From the NCBI GenBank assembly GCA_026647215.1, contig JAPKHC010000007.1, forward strand, positions 62,001 to 126,000: DNA of 64,000 bases. The letters run 5' to 3'. Positions 1 to 9,006 of the stretch are shown here, one piece after another. Origin of the DNA: F1-120-MAGs118 sp013360535 (GTDB lineage: Bacteria > Planctomycetota > UBA1135 > GCA-002686595). The position numbers and the translations under genes are program-made. Position 1 is the stretch's first letter, and every line of letters begins with the position of its first letter. The notes below the pieces were generated by a model, which made no database searches, had not been told where the DNA came from, and saw nothing but the letters and a program-made list of their open reading frames with translations.

Positions 1-1088
1 GTCCCGAGGAGCCGCTGTGCCTGGGCCTCGCGGACAAGCTGCGCGCCGCAGGCATCCCGGTGTTCGGTCCGGGAGCGTCGGGAGCGAGGCTCGAAGGTTC
101 GAAGCTCTTCGCCAAGGAGTTCCTCACGCGCCACCGCATCCCGACGGCCGGCTTCCGGCGCTTCGACCGCTCCGGCACCGCCAAGGCCTACCTCGAGGGC
201 TGCCGCCAGTGGCCGCAGGTCATCAAGGCCGACGGGCTCGCGGCCGGCAAGGGCGTGTTCGTCGTCCACACGGCCAAGGAAGGCTGCACCATCGTCGATC
301 AGGTGATGGAGGAGAAGCGCCTGGGCGACGCGGGCCGCGAGATCGCGATCGAGGAGTTCCTCGTCGGCGAGGAAGTCAGCGTGCTCGCGATCGTCGACGG
401 CGAGTCGCTGTGCGTGCTCGAGCCCGTCATGGACCACAAGCAGGTCGGCGACGGCGACACGGGCCCCAACACGGGCGGCATGGGCGTGTACTCGCCCGTC
501 GCGCTCTTCAACCGCCGCCTGCAGTGGCAGGTGGAGCAGAACGTGCTGATCCCGACGCTGCACGGCCTGCGCCGCGACGAGATCGACTACAAGGGCGTGC
601 TGTTCGTGGGCCTGATGCTCACCGAAGCCGGCCCGCGCGTGCTCGAGTTCAATTGCCGCTTCGGCGACCCGGAGACCGAGGCGGTGATGCGGCGCTTCCA
701 AGGCGACCTCGTGCCGTACCTGCTCGCGGCGGCGCAGGGCAAGCTCGCCGACCTCGAGGCGCCCGAGTGGGATCCGCGCGTGTGCGTCGGCGTCGTCGGC
801 GCGGCCGAGGGCTATCCGGGCACCTACCGCAAGGGCGACCCGATCACGGGCCTCGACGAGGCGGGCAAGGTCGAGGAAGTCGTCGTGTTCCACGCCGGGA
901 CCAAGCCGGCGCCGGGCGGCAGCGTGCTGACCGATGGCGGGCGCGTGCTGTGCGTCACGGCCATGGGCGAGACGGTCGACGAGGCGCGCGAGCGGGCCTA
1001 CCGCGCCTTCGACGCGCTCAAGTGGGACGGGAAGTTCTGCCGCCGCGACATCGGCTTCCGCCACGGCAAGGCCGCCGAGGTGCAGTGA
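1..1088 (+). CDS. purD: Phosphoribosylamine-glycine ligase, 5' truncated
   Basis: PurD (GAR synthetase) joins phosphoribosylamine to glycine using ATP, the second step of de novo purine synthesis in the cytoplasm. The reading frame is open from base 3 to the TGA at 1086-1088, giving 361 codons. The family is about 425 residues, so roughly 65 N-terminal residues lie outside the window. ATP-grasp signatures are visible: VIKADGLAAGKGV near base 221, NTGGMGVYSP near 469 and EFNCRFGDPETEAVM near 644. The C-terminal domain ends normally. The next gene, a Fur-type regulator, starts 82 bases downstream. Other purine genes (purL, purQ) lie nearby on the opposite strand, so this is a loose purine cluster and not one operon. 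Confidence 0.97.
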   Translation, partial: PEEPLCLGLADKLRAAGIPVFGPGASGARLEGSKLFAKEFLTRHRIPTAGFRRFDRSGTAKAYLEGCRQWPQVIKADGLAAGKGVFVVHTAKEGCTIVDQVMEEKRLGDAGREIAIEEFLVGEEVSVLAIVDGESLCVLEPVMDHKQVGDGDTGPNTGGMGVYSPVALFNRRLQWQVEQNVLIPTLHGLRRDEIDYKGVLFVGLMLTEAGPRVLEFNCRFGDPETEAVMRRFQGDLVPYLLAAAQGKLADLEAPEWDPRVCVGVVGAAEGYPGTYRKGDPITGLDEAGKVEEVVVFHAGTKPAPGGSVLTDGGRVLCVTAMGETVDEARERAYRAFDALKWDGKFCRRDIGFRHGKAAEVQ

Positions 1089-1170
1089 GAGCGTGCGGCT
1101 TGCGCTCGCGCGCGCCAGAGTCGATCTTGGGCGCGCCGCCGACCTGGCTCCTCGCCCCACGGGACACGGA

Positions 1171-1671
1171 TTGAAGCACGACGCCATCCGCAAGTCGTTC
1201 GAGCGCTTCCTGCGCACGCGCGACCTCAAGCTCACGCCGCAGCGCGCGCGCATCTTCGAGCGTGCCTTCGCGACGCACGAGCACTTCAGCGCCGAGACGC
1301 TCTACGACTGGATGCGCGCCGAGGAAGGCCCGAAGGTCTCGCGCGCGACCGTGTACCGCACGCTCGGGCTCCTGCTCGAGGGCCACTTCATCCAGTCGCT
1401 CGACACCGGCCGTGGCGAGCTCGTGTACGAGCACGTCACCGGCCACAGCCACCACGACCACATGGTGTGCCTCGCCTGCGGCAAGATCGAGGAGTTCCAC
1501 GATCCGCGCATCGAGGCGCTGCAGGACGAGGCCTGCGCCAAGAAGGGCTTCGTCGTCGTGAGCCACGCGCACCGGCTGGTCGGCTACTGCCGCGGTTGCG
1601 CGCGCAAGAATCGCGCGCAGGACGAGCTCGAGAGCGTCGCGGACGAGCCGGAAGCCCCGGAAAAGGCCTGA
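1171..1671 (+). CDS. fur: Fur-family metal-responsive transcriptional regulator
   Basis: A 166-residue Fur superfamily repressor. The N-terminal winged helix (about residues 10-85) contains the recognition-helix motif VSRATVYRTLGLL. The C-terminal dimerisation domain carries the His-rich metal site HSHHDHMVCLACGK and a second structural-zinc pair CRGC, so both CxxC motifs are present. The frame is open further upstream into purD, but homology begins at the TTG codon at 1171 (LKHDAIRKSFERF), which I take as start; there is no strong ribosome binding site. Family members sense iron (Fur), zinc (Zur), manganese or peroxide (PerR). The sequence alone does not settle which, so the symbol is a family-level call. 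The C-terminus ends in an acidic tail. Confidence 0.88.
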   Translation: MKHDAIRKSFERFLRTRDLKLTPQRARIFERAFATHEHFSAETLYDWMRAEEGPKVSRATVYRTLGLLLEGHFIQSLDTGRGELVYEHVTGHSHHDHMVCLACGKIEEFHDPRIEALQDEACAKKGFVVVSHAHRLVGYCRGCARKNRAQDELESVADEPEAPEKA

Positions 1672-1678
1672 AAACGAC

Positions 1679-1718
1679 GCAGGAACGTTCCGTGGCGCAG
1701 CCAGCGGAACGTCCCTGC
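1679..1718. terminator. Bidirectional terminator-like hairpin between convergent genes
   Basis: Arms 1679-1692 and 1705-1718 form a 14-bp stem with one mismatch around a 12-base loop. It lies between the stop of the Fur-type gene and the stop of the convergent lipoprotein gene, the expected place for a shared terminator. No long T-tract follows on either strand, so intrinsic termination is inferred from position and stem quality. Confidence 0.55.
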
Positions 1719-1735
1719 GGGGCGCGCGAGCCGCC

Positions 1736-2125
1736 TTACTGGCGCATGCGGCGCACGAGGCGCTCGCTGATGATCTTCGCCATCTCGCCGTCGTTCATCG
1801 TGGCGAGGAACTTCTTGGCGGAGACCGTCAGCTGGCACTGGTCGACGTCCCAGGTCTCGATCTTCACCGTGACCACGGAGTCGTCGATGTTGGCCTTGGC
1901 GACGCGCGTCTGGTCGTCCCACTCGATCAGTTCCTTCGACTGCTCGGCGAGGAACTTCTTGGTGATGTTCCAGGCCGTGCGGGAGTCGCAGTTGACCTGC
2001 GTGACGTAGACGTTGCTGTCGGTGAGGCTGCCCGACGCGACGACACCGGCGGCGCCGGCGGCGGCGACGATGCAACTGGTAGCGAAGGGGACGAGGAGCA
2101 CGGAGGCGAGGATGAGCTTGCGCAT
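1736..2125 (-). CDS. Small DUF3568-like lipoprotein
   Basis: A 129-residue protein starting MRKLILASVLL with a lipoprotein signal ending in a Cys at residue 18 (ATSC), so it is probably exported and lipid-anchored. The mature part has a small Ala/Gly-rich stretch and then a mixed alpha/beta domain with the pattern of short DUF3568-type proteins (VYVTQVNCDS..AW..TKKFL, IDDSVVTVKIETWD). No enzymatic motif is visible and the function is unknown. It sits 65 bases before the purQ stop codon, in the same direction as purL-purQ, but nothing ties it functionally to purine synthesis. The ATG at 2125 is preferred because the signal peptide begins there. Confidence 0.72.
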   Translation of the reverse strand: MRKLILASVLLVPFATSCIVAAAGAAGVVASGSLTDSNVYVTQVNCDSRTAWNITKKFLAEQSKELIEWDDQTRVAKANIDDSVVTVKIETWDVDQCQLTVSAKKFLATMNDGEMAKIISERLVRRMRQ

Positions 2126-2190
2126 GGCGTGAAGGTCTTGGTGCAGAGGTTGGAAGACTGGAGTGAGAGGTGGGATGGAAGCGTGGCGCG

Positions 2191-2967
2191 TCAGGACGCC
2201 GCGGCCTCCACCAGTCGGCGGTAGAACTCGAGCCCCTCGCCCGCCTCGCGCGGCCCCATGCGGGTCCAACGCGGGTGGTTCCAAGGACTGAGGTTGCGTT
2301 CGGGGTGCGGCATCAGGCCGAGCACGCGGCCGGTCGAGTCGCACAGGCCGGCGATGGCGTCGGTCGAGCCGTTGGGAAGCTCGGGATAGCTCGCGGCGCC
2401 GCCGTCGGCGGTGACGTAGCGCAGCGCGACCTGACCGTTCGCCGCCAGCCGAGCGAGGGTCGCGTCGTCCTTGAACACGAGGCGGCCTTCGCCGTGCGCG
2501 ACGGGCACGGGCCACAGCAGGCCGGGCTCGAGCCACGTGCACTTCGAAGGTTCGTTGCGCAGCGTGACCCAGCGGCACTCGTAGTGGCCCGACTCGTTGG
2601 CCGAGAGCGCGATGCTGCGCGCGGGGCCGCCCTTGCCCGGACCTTCGAGCAAGCCGGTGTCGACGAGCGCCTGGAAGCCGTTGCACACGCCGAGCACGAA
2701 GCCGCCGCGCGCGACGAAGCCCGAGAGCTGGGTTCCGAGGAACGTGCGCAGCTCGTGGCCGAGCACGCGGCCGGCCGCGATGTCGTCGCCGTAGCTGAAG
2801 CCGCCGGGCAGCACGAGGATCGAGGCGCTGTCGAGCCGCGCGGGCTCCGCCTCGAGCTTGTGCAGGTGCAGCAGCTCGGCCTTGGCGCCGGCGCGTTCGA
2901 GCGCGAGCGCGGTCTCGTGTTCGCAGTTGGTGCCCGCGGTGCGCAGGACGATCGCTTGCGTGGTCAT
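2191..2967 (-). CDS. purQ: FGAM synthase glutaminase subunit PurQ
   Basis: PurQ is the class I glutamine amidotransferase subunit of formylglycinamidine ribonucleotide synthase. It supplies ammonia to PurL for step four of purine synthesis. The 258-residue protein has the FGAM-type glutaminase signatures: TAGTNCEHETALAL at the N-terminus, VLPGGFSYGDDI, the nucleophile elbow GVCNGFQAL (catalytic Cys), and the catalytic His/Glu in MPHPERN. Its ATG overlaps the purL stop as ATGA (2964-2967), so the two genes are translationally coupled and probably made in equal amounts. Confidence 0.96.
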   Translation of the reverse strand: MTTQAIVLRTAGTNCEHETALALERAGAKAELLHLHKLEAEPARLDSASILVLPGGFSYGDDIAAGRVLGHELRTFLGTQLSGFVARGGFVLGVCNGFQALVDTGLLEGPGKGGPARSIALSANESGHYECRWVTLRNEPSKCTWLEPGLLWPVPVAHGEGRLVFKDDATLARLAANGQVALRYVTADGGAASYPELPNGSTDAIAGLCDSTGRVLGLMPHPERNLSPWNHPRWTRMGPREAGEGLEFYRRLVEAAAS

Positions 2968-5927
2968 CCCTGGAATCCTCCCTGGTGCGCGGCGCGCAGC
3001 GCATCGAGCGGCTGGTCGACGAGCGTCTTCGCGCCGCTGTGGATCACGAGGCGCTTGCCCGACGTCACGCTGCCGACGCGCGCGCAGTCGAGGCCCGCGA
3101 GCGCCCGCTCGAAATCCGCCGCGCGCGCCGCGTCGACCTCGACGAGGAAGCGCGTGCACGATTCGGAGAAGAGCTTCACCGCATCGACGTCGTGGTGCTT
3201 CGCCAGCGTGCCCGTCGGGACCTGCGCGAGGTCCAGCTCGAGGCCACGCTCGCCCGCGAAGGCCGCCTCCGCCGCCGCGACGGCGAGGCCACCTTCGGAC
3301 AGGTCGTGGCAGGCGCGCACACAGCCGGCGCGGATCGCGTGGTGCAGCGCACGCAACGTCCGCGGAGCGAGCGCGAGGTCGGGGCGCGGCACGCGGCCGC
3401 CCTCGAGGCCCCGCTGCGCGAAGTAGTGCGAGCCGCCGAGCTCCGCGTGCGTGCAGCCGACGAGATACACGGGATTTCCGGCCGTCTTCAGGTCCATCGT
3501 CACCGCGCGGGCGACGTCGGGCACGAGCGCGAGCGCGGACACGAACAACGTCGGCGGGATCGCGATGACCTCGTCACCGACGCGGAACTCGTTGTTGAGG
3601 CTGTCCTTGCCCGAGATGAACGGCGTGCCGAAGGCCTTGGCCGTCGTGTAGCAGGCGCGCGAGGCCTCGACGAGGCGCCCGAGCTGCTCGGGCCGCGCAC
3701 AGTTGCCCCACGAGAAGTTGTCGAGGATCGCCGTGCGATCGGGATCACCGCCGACGGCGACCGCGTTGCGCAGCGCCTCGTCGATCGCGGCGCTCGCCAT
3801 CGCCCACGGGTCGAGCAAGCCGTAGTTGGGGTTCGCCCCACAGCCGAGCGCGATGCCCTTGCGCGAGTGGGGGAGCGGTTGCAGCACGGCGCCATCACCG
3901 GGGCCGTCGTCGCGCTCGCCACACATGGGCTTGGTGACGCCCATCGCCTGCACCTCGTGGTCGTACTGGCGCACGATCCACTCCTTGCTCGCGATGTTCG
4001 GCGACTTGAGGAGCGCGAGCAACGTCGCGTTCGCATCACTGCACGCCGGCGTCGCCGGATCGTCCTTGCTCACCACGGGCCGCGTCGCCTTGCGCAGCCA
4101 CTTCGGCGTGCCCTCGTGCAGGAAGTGCATGTCGAGCGAGCCGATCGACTGGCCCGCGTAGGCGAGCTCGAGCTTGCCGGTCGCAGTGAACGTGCCGATC
4201 GCGGTCGCCTCGCAGTCCTCGGCCTCGAAGACCGCGAGCAACGCAGCGAGCTTCTCCGGCGGCACGGCGAAGACCATGCGCTCCTGGGCCTCGCTGATCC
4301 AGATCTCCGCCGGCGAGAGGCCGGGGTACTTGAGCGGCACCTTCTCGAGCTCGACGCTCGCGCCACACTCGGCGCCCATCTCGCCGACGGCGCTCGACAG
4401 CCCGCCCGCGCCGCAGTCGGTCACCGCGCGGTACAGCCCACGGTCGCGCGCCTCGAGCAGCGCGTCGAGCACACGCTTCTCCGTGATCGCGTTGCCGATC
4501 TGCACGGCCGAGCTCGACACGACGACCGAATCCTCGTGCAGCTCCGCCGAGGAGAACGTCGCGCCGTGGATGCCGTCGCGTCCCGTGCGTCCGCCCGCGA
4601 CGACGATGATGTCACCGGGCTTGACCTCCTTGGAGGCGCAGTGCGCGGGCATCAGGCCGACGGTGCCGCAGAAAACCAGCGGATTTCCGACGTAGCGCGG
4701 GTCGACCCACACGCCGCCGTTGACCGTCGGGATGCCCATGCGGTTGCCGTAGTCGCGCACGCCCGCGACGACGCCGCGCAGGATGCGGCGCGGATGCATG
4801 CAGCCCTTGGGCAGGTCCATCTCGCCAAGATCGAGCGGCCCGACGAAGAACGCGTCGGTGTTCGCGATCGGCTTCGCGCCGAGCCCGACGCCGAGGATGT
4901 CGCGGATCACGCCGCCGACGCCGGTACCGGAGCCGCCGTACGGATCGATCGCGCTCGGATGGTTGTGCGTCTCGACCTTGAAGCAGACGTGCCAGCCCTC
5001 GTCGAACTCGATCACGCCCGCGTTGTCGTGGAAGACCGACACGCACCAGGGCTTCGCGAGCTCGAGCGTCGCGGCCTTGATCGTGGTCTTGAGCAGGTTC
5101 TCGATGCGCTCGCCGTCGTAGTCGATGATTCCGGCGAACGTCTTGTGCTTGCAGTGCTCGCTCCAGGTCTGCGCGAGCGTCTCGAGCTCGGCCACGGTCG
5201 GCTCGCGACCGGCGGCGACGTAGTGGTCGCGGATGGCGCGCATCTCGACCAGCGTGAGCGAGAGGTGACCTTCCTTCGAGATGCGCTCGAGCTCCGCGTC
5301 GCTCGCCTTGCACAGCGGGATCGCGCCCGCGTCGCGCACGGAAACGCTGCCGGGCAACACGAAGTGCACGGCCTCGTCGCCGATGCGCACCTCGTCGATC
5401 ACGTCGTTGGCGAGGATCTTCGAAGCGACCAGCGCAAGTTCCTGCGGCGCGAGCTCGCCCTCGAGTTCCCACGCGGAGAACGTCAGCACGCGCACGCGCG
5501 AGCCGTCGGGCAAGTTCGCCACCTTGCTGCGCTCGATCGCACGTTCGATCGTGAGCGCCACCGGATCCATCACGCCCGGACGGCGCGCGACGAGCACACG
5601 CGCGCGGCCGACGCTCGCCACCGGCGCGGTCGAAGGTGCGGTGAGGCGCACGGTCTCGAGCACCGGATCGACGAGCAGCACGCGCGCGATCTCCTCGACC
5701 TTGGCGCGCTCGAGTTCCGGAGAGAGCAGATAGCCGCGCCCGTGGCGCAACGAACGCAGCCGCGCGAGCCCGAGCTCACGCGCCGCCGCGTGCGCACGCT
5801 TGCCATCGGGATCGTCGAGACCGTCGCGCCGGAACACCTCGACGCGCCACGCGCGCGGCAAGTGCCGGGAGGCCGGATCGCGGGCCAGATTCGACGCCGC
5901 GCTGGAGGAAGGGGCCTGTTGGGACAA
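2964..5927 (-). CDS. purL: FGAM synthase PurL with two N-terminal PurS-like domains
   Basis: PurL catalyses ATP-dependent amidation of FGAR with ammonia delivered by PurQ. From the chosen TTG start (5927) it is 987 residues. Two consecutive PurS-like segments lie at about residues 26-95 (WRVEVFRRDGLDDPDGK) and 108-185 (RVLVARRPGVMDP). The catalytic AIRS-type halves follow, with SEHCKHKTFAG near residue 256 and the motif VETHNHPSAIDPYGG. No separate purS is seen, so the fused segments probably replace the PurS dimer. The frame extends to an ATG at 6059, but that extra stretch reads like non-coding sequence with a spurious hydrophobic run. The exact start is uncertain because no good ribosome binding site is visible. 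Confidence 0.9.
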   Translation of the reverse strand: MSQQAPSSSAASNLARDPASRHLPRAWRVEVFRRDGLDDPDGKRAHAAARELGLARLRSLRHGRGYLLSPELERAKVEEIARVLLVDPVLETVRLTAPSTAPVASVGRARVLVARRPGVMDPVALTIERAIERSKVANLPDGSRVRVLTFSAWELEGELAPQELALVASKILANDVIDEVRIGDEAVHFVLPGSVSVRDAGAIPLCKASDAELERISKEGHLSLTLVEMRAIRDHYVAAGREPTVAELETLAQTWSEHCKHKTFAGIIDYDGERIENLLKTTIKAATLELAKPWCVSVFHDNAGVIEFDEGWHVCFKVETHNHPSAIDPYGGSGTGVGGVIRDILGVGLGAKPIANTDAFFVGPLDLGEMDLPKGCMHPRRILRGVVAGVRDYGNRMGIPTVNGGVWVDPRYVGNPLVFCGTVGLMPAHCASKEVKPGDIIVVAGGRTGRDGIHGATFSSAELHEDSVVVSSSAVQIGNAITEKRVLDALLEARDRGLYRAVTDCGAGGLSSAVGEMGAECGASVELEKVPLKYPGLSPAEIWISEAQERMVFAVPPEKLAALLAVFEAEDCEATAIGTFTATGKLELAYAGQSIGSLDMHFLHEGTPKWLRKATRPVVSKDDPATPACSDANATLLALLKSPNIASKEWIVRQYDHEVQAMGVTKPMCGERDDGPGDGAVLQPLPHSRKGIALGCGANPNYGLLDPWAMASAAIDEALRNAVAVGGDPDRTAILDNFSWGNCARPEQLGRLVEASRACYTTAKAFGTPFISGKDSLNNEFRVGDEVIAIPPTLFVSALALVPDVARAVTMDLKTAGNPVYLVGCTHAELGGSHYFAQRGLEGGRVPRPDLALAPRTLRALHHAIRAGCVRACHDLSEGGLAVAAAEAAFAGERGLELDLAQVPTGTLAKHHDVDAVKLFSESCTRFLVEVDAARAADFERALAGLDCARVGSVTSGKRLVIHSGAKTLVDQPLDALRAAHQGGFQG

Positions 5928-6208
5928 GACCAGAGTGCCGAGGCTGGAGAGCGCTAGAAATAGGAACCCTGCCGCCCGCCAACACAAGGCCTTGGGGTCC
6001 GGGACCGCCCTCGTCGCCCCGGAAGGCGGGACGATACACCTTCGCGGGGCCCGTCCCAAACGTCTGGACGCTTCTCGCGCGCCTCCGGCGACGACCCTCG
6101 GGGGCCCGGGCGGGGCGTTCCCGGCAAAGGATGGGTAGCGGAGGGTTGCAGTGGGGGGTGCGTTGCTCCACCATGCGGCGGCTGGCGCACCACCGCCAGA
6201 CGCAAACG
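5928..6208. promoter_or_regulatory. Divergent intergenic region between purL and accA
   Basis: About 280 bases separate the probable starts of the divergent purL and accA genes, so the promoters for both must lie here unless purL starts at the upstream ATG (6059). I see no convincing -35/-10 pair, riboswitch fold or operator palindrome, so only position supports a regulatory role. Confidence 0.4.
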
Positions 6209-7207
6209 ATGGCGACCACCAACAAGCCCACCTCGCGCGCCGACGCCGGCGGCATGGCCTTTGAACGGCCGATCCAGGAACTCGAGGCGAAGCTCGCCGA
6301 GCTGGAGGCGCTCGCGCTCCGCACGCGGCTCGACATCTCGAGCGAGATCGAGGCGCTCCGCAAGCAGCACAAGGTCGCGCTGGAAGCGACCTACAAGGAC
6401 CTGAGCGCCTGGGAGACCGTGACCGTCGCGCGCCATGCCGAGCGCCCGGTCGCGCTCGACTACATCAACATGCTCGACGACTTCGTCGAGCTGTGCGGCG
6501 ACAGGTACTTCGCCGACGACAAGGCGATGGTCACCGGCCTCGCGACGCTCGCCGGCCGGCGGTTCCTCCTGATCGCGCACCGCAAGGGCAAGACGACCAA
6601 GGAGCGCCTGGCGACGAACTTCGGGTGCGCGCACCCGGAGGGTTACCGCAAGGCGCTGCGCAAGATGCTGCTCGCGCAGAAGCTGCGCCTGCCGATCGTC
6701 ACGCTGATCAACACCCCGGGCGCGTACCCGGGCATCGGCGCGGAAGAGCGCGGTCAGGCAGCGGCGATCGCGGAGAACATCCTGCAGATGATGTCGATCC
6801 GCGTGCCGATCCTGTCGATCGTGATCGGCGAGGGTGGCTCGGGCGGAGCGCTCGGCATCGGCGTCGCCGACCGCGTGTTGATGATGGAGTACGCCTACTA
6901 CTCCGTGATCAGCCCCGAAGGCTGCGCGGCGATCCTGTGGAAGGACGGCGAGCGCACCCCGGACGCGGCCGAGGCGCTCAAGCTCACCAGCAAGGACCTG
7001 CTCAAGCTGGGCGTGATCGACGGCGTGATCCGCGAGCCGCTCGGCGGCGCCCACCGCGCGCCGCAGGTGGCGATGGAGGAGGTCAAGCGGACGATCCTGA
7101 GCGAGCTCGAAGGGCTCGACGGCCTCGCGCCGGACGAGCTCGTCCGCTCGCGACGCAAGAAGTTCCGCACCTCGGGCTGGATCCCGGGCCGTTTCCCGGC
7201 GGTCTGA
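6209..7207 (+). CDS. accA: Acetyl-CoA carboxylase carboxyltransferase subunit alpha
   Basis: AccA is the alpha half of the carboxyltransferase that moves the carboxyl group from biotin to acetyl-CoA, giving malonyl-CoA for fatty acid synthesis. The 332-residue protein has the AccA-type helical N-terminus (FERPIQELEAKLAEL), then LCGDRYFADDKAMVTGLA, the crotonase-type core INTPGAYPGIGAEERGQ, and the oxyanion segment IGEGGSGGALGIG. Length fits the family. The ATG at 6209 is used; an ATG at 6254 directly before the homologous segment is a reasonable alternative. accD is not in this window. Confidence 0.96.
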   Translation: MATTNKPTSRADAGGMAFERPIQELEAKLAELEALALRTRLDISSEIEALRKQHKVALEATYKDLSAWETVTVARHAERPVALDYINMLDDFVELCGDRYFADDKAMVTGLATLAGRRFLLIAHRKGKTTKERLATNFGCAHPEGYRKALRKMLLAQKLRLPIVTLINTPGAYPGIGAEERGQAAAIAENILQMMSIRVPILSIVIGEGGSGGALGIGVADRVLMMEYAYYSVISPEGCAAILWKDGERTPDAAEALKLTSKDLLKLGVIDGVIREPLGGAHRAPQVAMEEVKRTILSELEGLDGLAPDELVRSRRKKFRTSGWIPGRFPAV

Positions 7208-7254
7208 CCCGGGACCGAAGTCTCCGCCAACGTACGTACCCGGTTCCCCGTAGT

Positions 7255-7279
7255 GGGGAGCGCCAGCCACGGGCTCCCC
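7255..7279 (+). terminator. Possible terminator hairpin after accA
   Basis: Arms GGGGAGC (7255-7261) and GCTCCCC (7273-7279) are perfectly complementary around an 11-base loop. They lie between the accA stop and the ECF sigma factor start. No T-tract follows, so this could be a Rho-assisted site or a leader structure of the sigma gene. Confidence 0.35.
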
Positions 7280-7313
7280 CGGTCCGCCCGCGGCTACGCT
7301 TCCATCGCTACCC

Positions 7314-8129
7314 ATGCGGCCGGCCACGACGATGGAGATCCCGCGCGAGCCTCTGGATGAGGACCCTGCCGTGCCCGCGGCAGAGGGGGAGTCGTCGTCC
7401 GATCCCCAGTCGCCGGAGGACGCCGGCGCCGAGGCGGAGCTGGAGCGCGGTCCGCCGCCCGACCCGCGCGAGCAGGACCTGATCCGCCGCGCGCAAGCCG
7501 GCGAAGAGCGCGCCTTCGAGGAGCTCGTGCGCGCCCACCAGCAGCGCGCCTTCCGCATCGCGCGCAACCTCGTGCCGTCCGACGAGGACGCCCGCGACCT
7601 CGTGCAGGAGGCTTTCCTGCGGGTTTTCCGCAGTCTGGAGCGCTTCGACTTCCAGTACGGCTTCTCGACCTGGCTGCACCGCATCGTCACCAACCTCGCC
7701 ATCGATCACCTGCGCCGCCGGCGGCTGGTGACGCAGCAGGCGAGCGGGGAGGACGAGGACGCGAGCGCCTGGGAAGCGGAGGTCGTGAGCGACGCGCCGT
7801 CGCCCTCCGAACGACTCGAGTCCTCCGAGACCGCGCGCAAGGTGCGCGAGTGCATCGCGGCGCTCGCTCCGCACTTCCAGGCGGTGCTCACGCTGCGCGA
7901 GCTCGAGGGCCTGCCTTGCACGGAAATCGCCCGGATCGTCGGCGCGACGCACGTCACCGTGCGCTGGCGCCTGCACCGCGGCCGGAAACTGTTTCTCGAG
8001 GAGTGGGAGCGGCGCGAGCGGGCCCAGAGCTCGGGCGCCGACCGCGGCAAGCCCAAGGGGCAACCCGGCGCGCGCGCGACTCCGGACAGAAATCCGATTC
8101 GGCCCAACTCCGCGGAACCCAACCCGTAG
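7314..8129 (+). CDS. ECF-type RNA polymerase sigma factor (sigma70 family)
   Basis: A 271-residue two-domain ECF sigma factor. An acidic, proline-rich N-terminal extension of about 50 residues precedes region 2 (about 53-137, with DEDARDLVQEAFLRVFRSL and FSTWLHRIVTNLAIDHLRRR). An acidic linker leads to region 4 (about 178-230, LREL..PCTEIARIVGATHVTVRWRLHR), the helix-turn-helix that reads the -35 element. A basic tail of about 40 residues ends the protein. Immediately downstream lie a zinc-finger anti-sigma gene and an exported PDZ protein gene, so it probably works in a sigma/anti-sigma switch. The start may instead be the ATG at 7332. Confidence 0.92.
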   Translation: MRPATTMEIPREPLDEDPAVPAAEGESSSDPQSPEDAGAEAELERGPPPDPREQDLIRRAQAGEERAFEELVRAHQQRAFRIARNLVPSDEDARDLVQEAFLRVFRSLERFDFQYGFSTWLHRIVTNLAIDHLRRRRLVTQQASGEDEDASAWEAEVVSDAPSPSERLESSETARKVRECIAALAPHFQAVLTLRELEGLPCTEIARIVGATHVTVRWRLHRGRKLFLEEWERRERAQSSGADRGKPKGQPGARATPDRNPIRPNSAEPNP

Positions 8130-8157
8130 CCCCGCTGGTCACGAACCTCTGCACGCC

Positions 8158-8898
8158 ATGAAGCCCCTTGGAATGGACTGCGCGGAAGCGCTCGAGCTGA
8201 TCTTCGACAGGGACGCCCTCCCTGAGGCGGGCCAGCACTCGGATCGGGACGCCCACGAACGCCGGCTCGCCCTCGAGGCGCACCTGCGCACGTGTGCGAA
8301 CTGCGCGGCCCAATCCAAGGGACTCGACATGGCCCTCGCGGCGCTGCGAGCAGGCAGCGCCGCCGAGGGGGCCTCGGGCTCGCTCGACCTGTGGCCGAGC
8401 CTGCGCGCGACGCTGGCCGCCGAAGGCCGCTTCGCGGTGCCGGGCGCGCCCCGCACCGTCGAGACCGCTCCCGCGCTCCAGCGCGCGCGCTGGCGCTGGA
8501 CGCGCGTCGCTTCGTTCGCTTCGGCGGCGGCCGTGCTCGCGATCGCACTGCCGCTCCTGTGGAAGCAAACCGGCCGACCGACCACCGACCCGAGTTCTCC
8601 GACTTCGGGCTCCACGGCCCCCGTGGCCTTCGAGCCCCGCGGCTCGAACTCCGAGATCGCGCCGCAGCAAGGCTCCCGCACTCCCACGGCTCCCGAGCTC
8701 GCGGGCCAAGTTGCGGCCGACGCTCCGGCCTCTGCCGACCCCGCCTCCGCCCACGCTTTGGGCACGACGGACACGACCGGAAAGGGCGGCCTCCGTCGCG
8801 CCCTCGGCGAGAAGCGCCAGCGCGAATTCGCGACTCCCTACGACGCGTCCGGCGAGAGCGGTGCCTGGTCGCTCGCCAGCGACCGCGAGCTGCGTTGA
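8158..8898 (+). CDS. Zinc-finger anti-sigma factor, single-pass membrane protein
   Basis: A 246-residue protein with the ZAS-type zinc-binding signature H-x3-C-x2-C (His42, Cys46, Cys49 in EAHLRTCANCA). One transmembrane segment lies at about residues 117-136 (VASFASAAAVLAIALPLLW), and a low-complexity Ser/Thr/Pro/Ala-rich region of about 110 residues follows, predicted outside the membrane. This is the standard layout of anti-sigma factors that hold an ECF sigma at the membrane and release it on a signal. It starts 28 bases after the sigma gene, which it presumably inhibits. The partner assignment is inferred from adjacency. Confidence 0.86.
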   Translation: MKPLGMDCAEALELIFDRDALPEAGQHSDRDAHERRLALEAHLRTCANCAAQSKGLDMALAALRAGSAAEGASGSLDLWPSLRATLAAEGRFAVPGAPRTVETAPALQRARWRWTRVASFASAAAVLAIALPLLWKQTGRPTTDPSSPTSGSTAPVAFEPRGSNSEIAPQQGSRTPTAPELAGQVAADAPASADPASAHALGTTDTTGKGGLRRALGEKRQREFATPYDASGESGAWSLASDRELR

Positions 8899-9006
8899 GA
8901 GCTCGGCCGACGCCCGCGCCTGACTCGTCGAAGTCCAACCTGTTTCCCGCTCGCGACCCGCAAACGTCGTCTCAACCTGCCCCGCCAGCAGCTGGGGCCC
9001 ACTCCG

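Noticed and set aside
2985..5957. A 990-codon plus-strand frame opposite purL
   Set aside because: The translation is Arg/Ala/Val/Asp-rich with no motifs and is the reverse shadow of purL.
5928..6059. A hydrophobic N-terminal stretch suggesting a signal peptide on PurL
   Set aside because: PurL is cytoplasmic. The stretch lies upstream of the PurS-like domain in sequence that does not look coding, so the ATG at 6059 is probably not the start.
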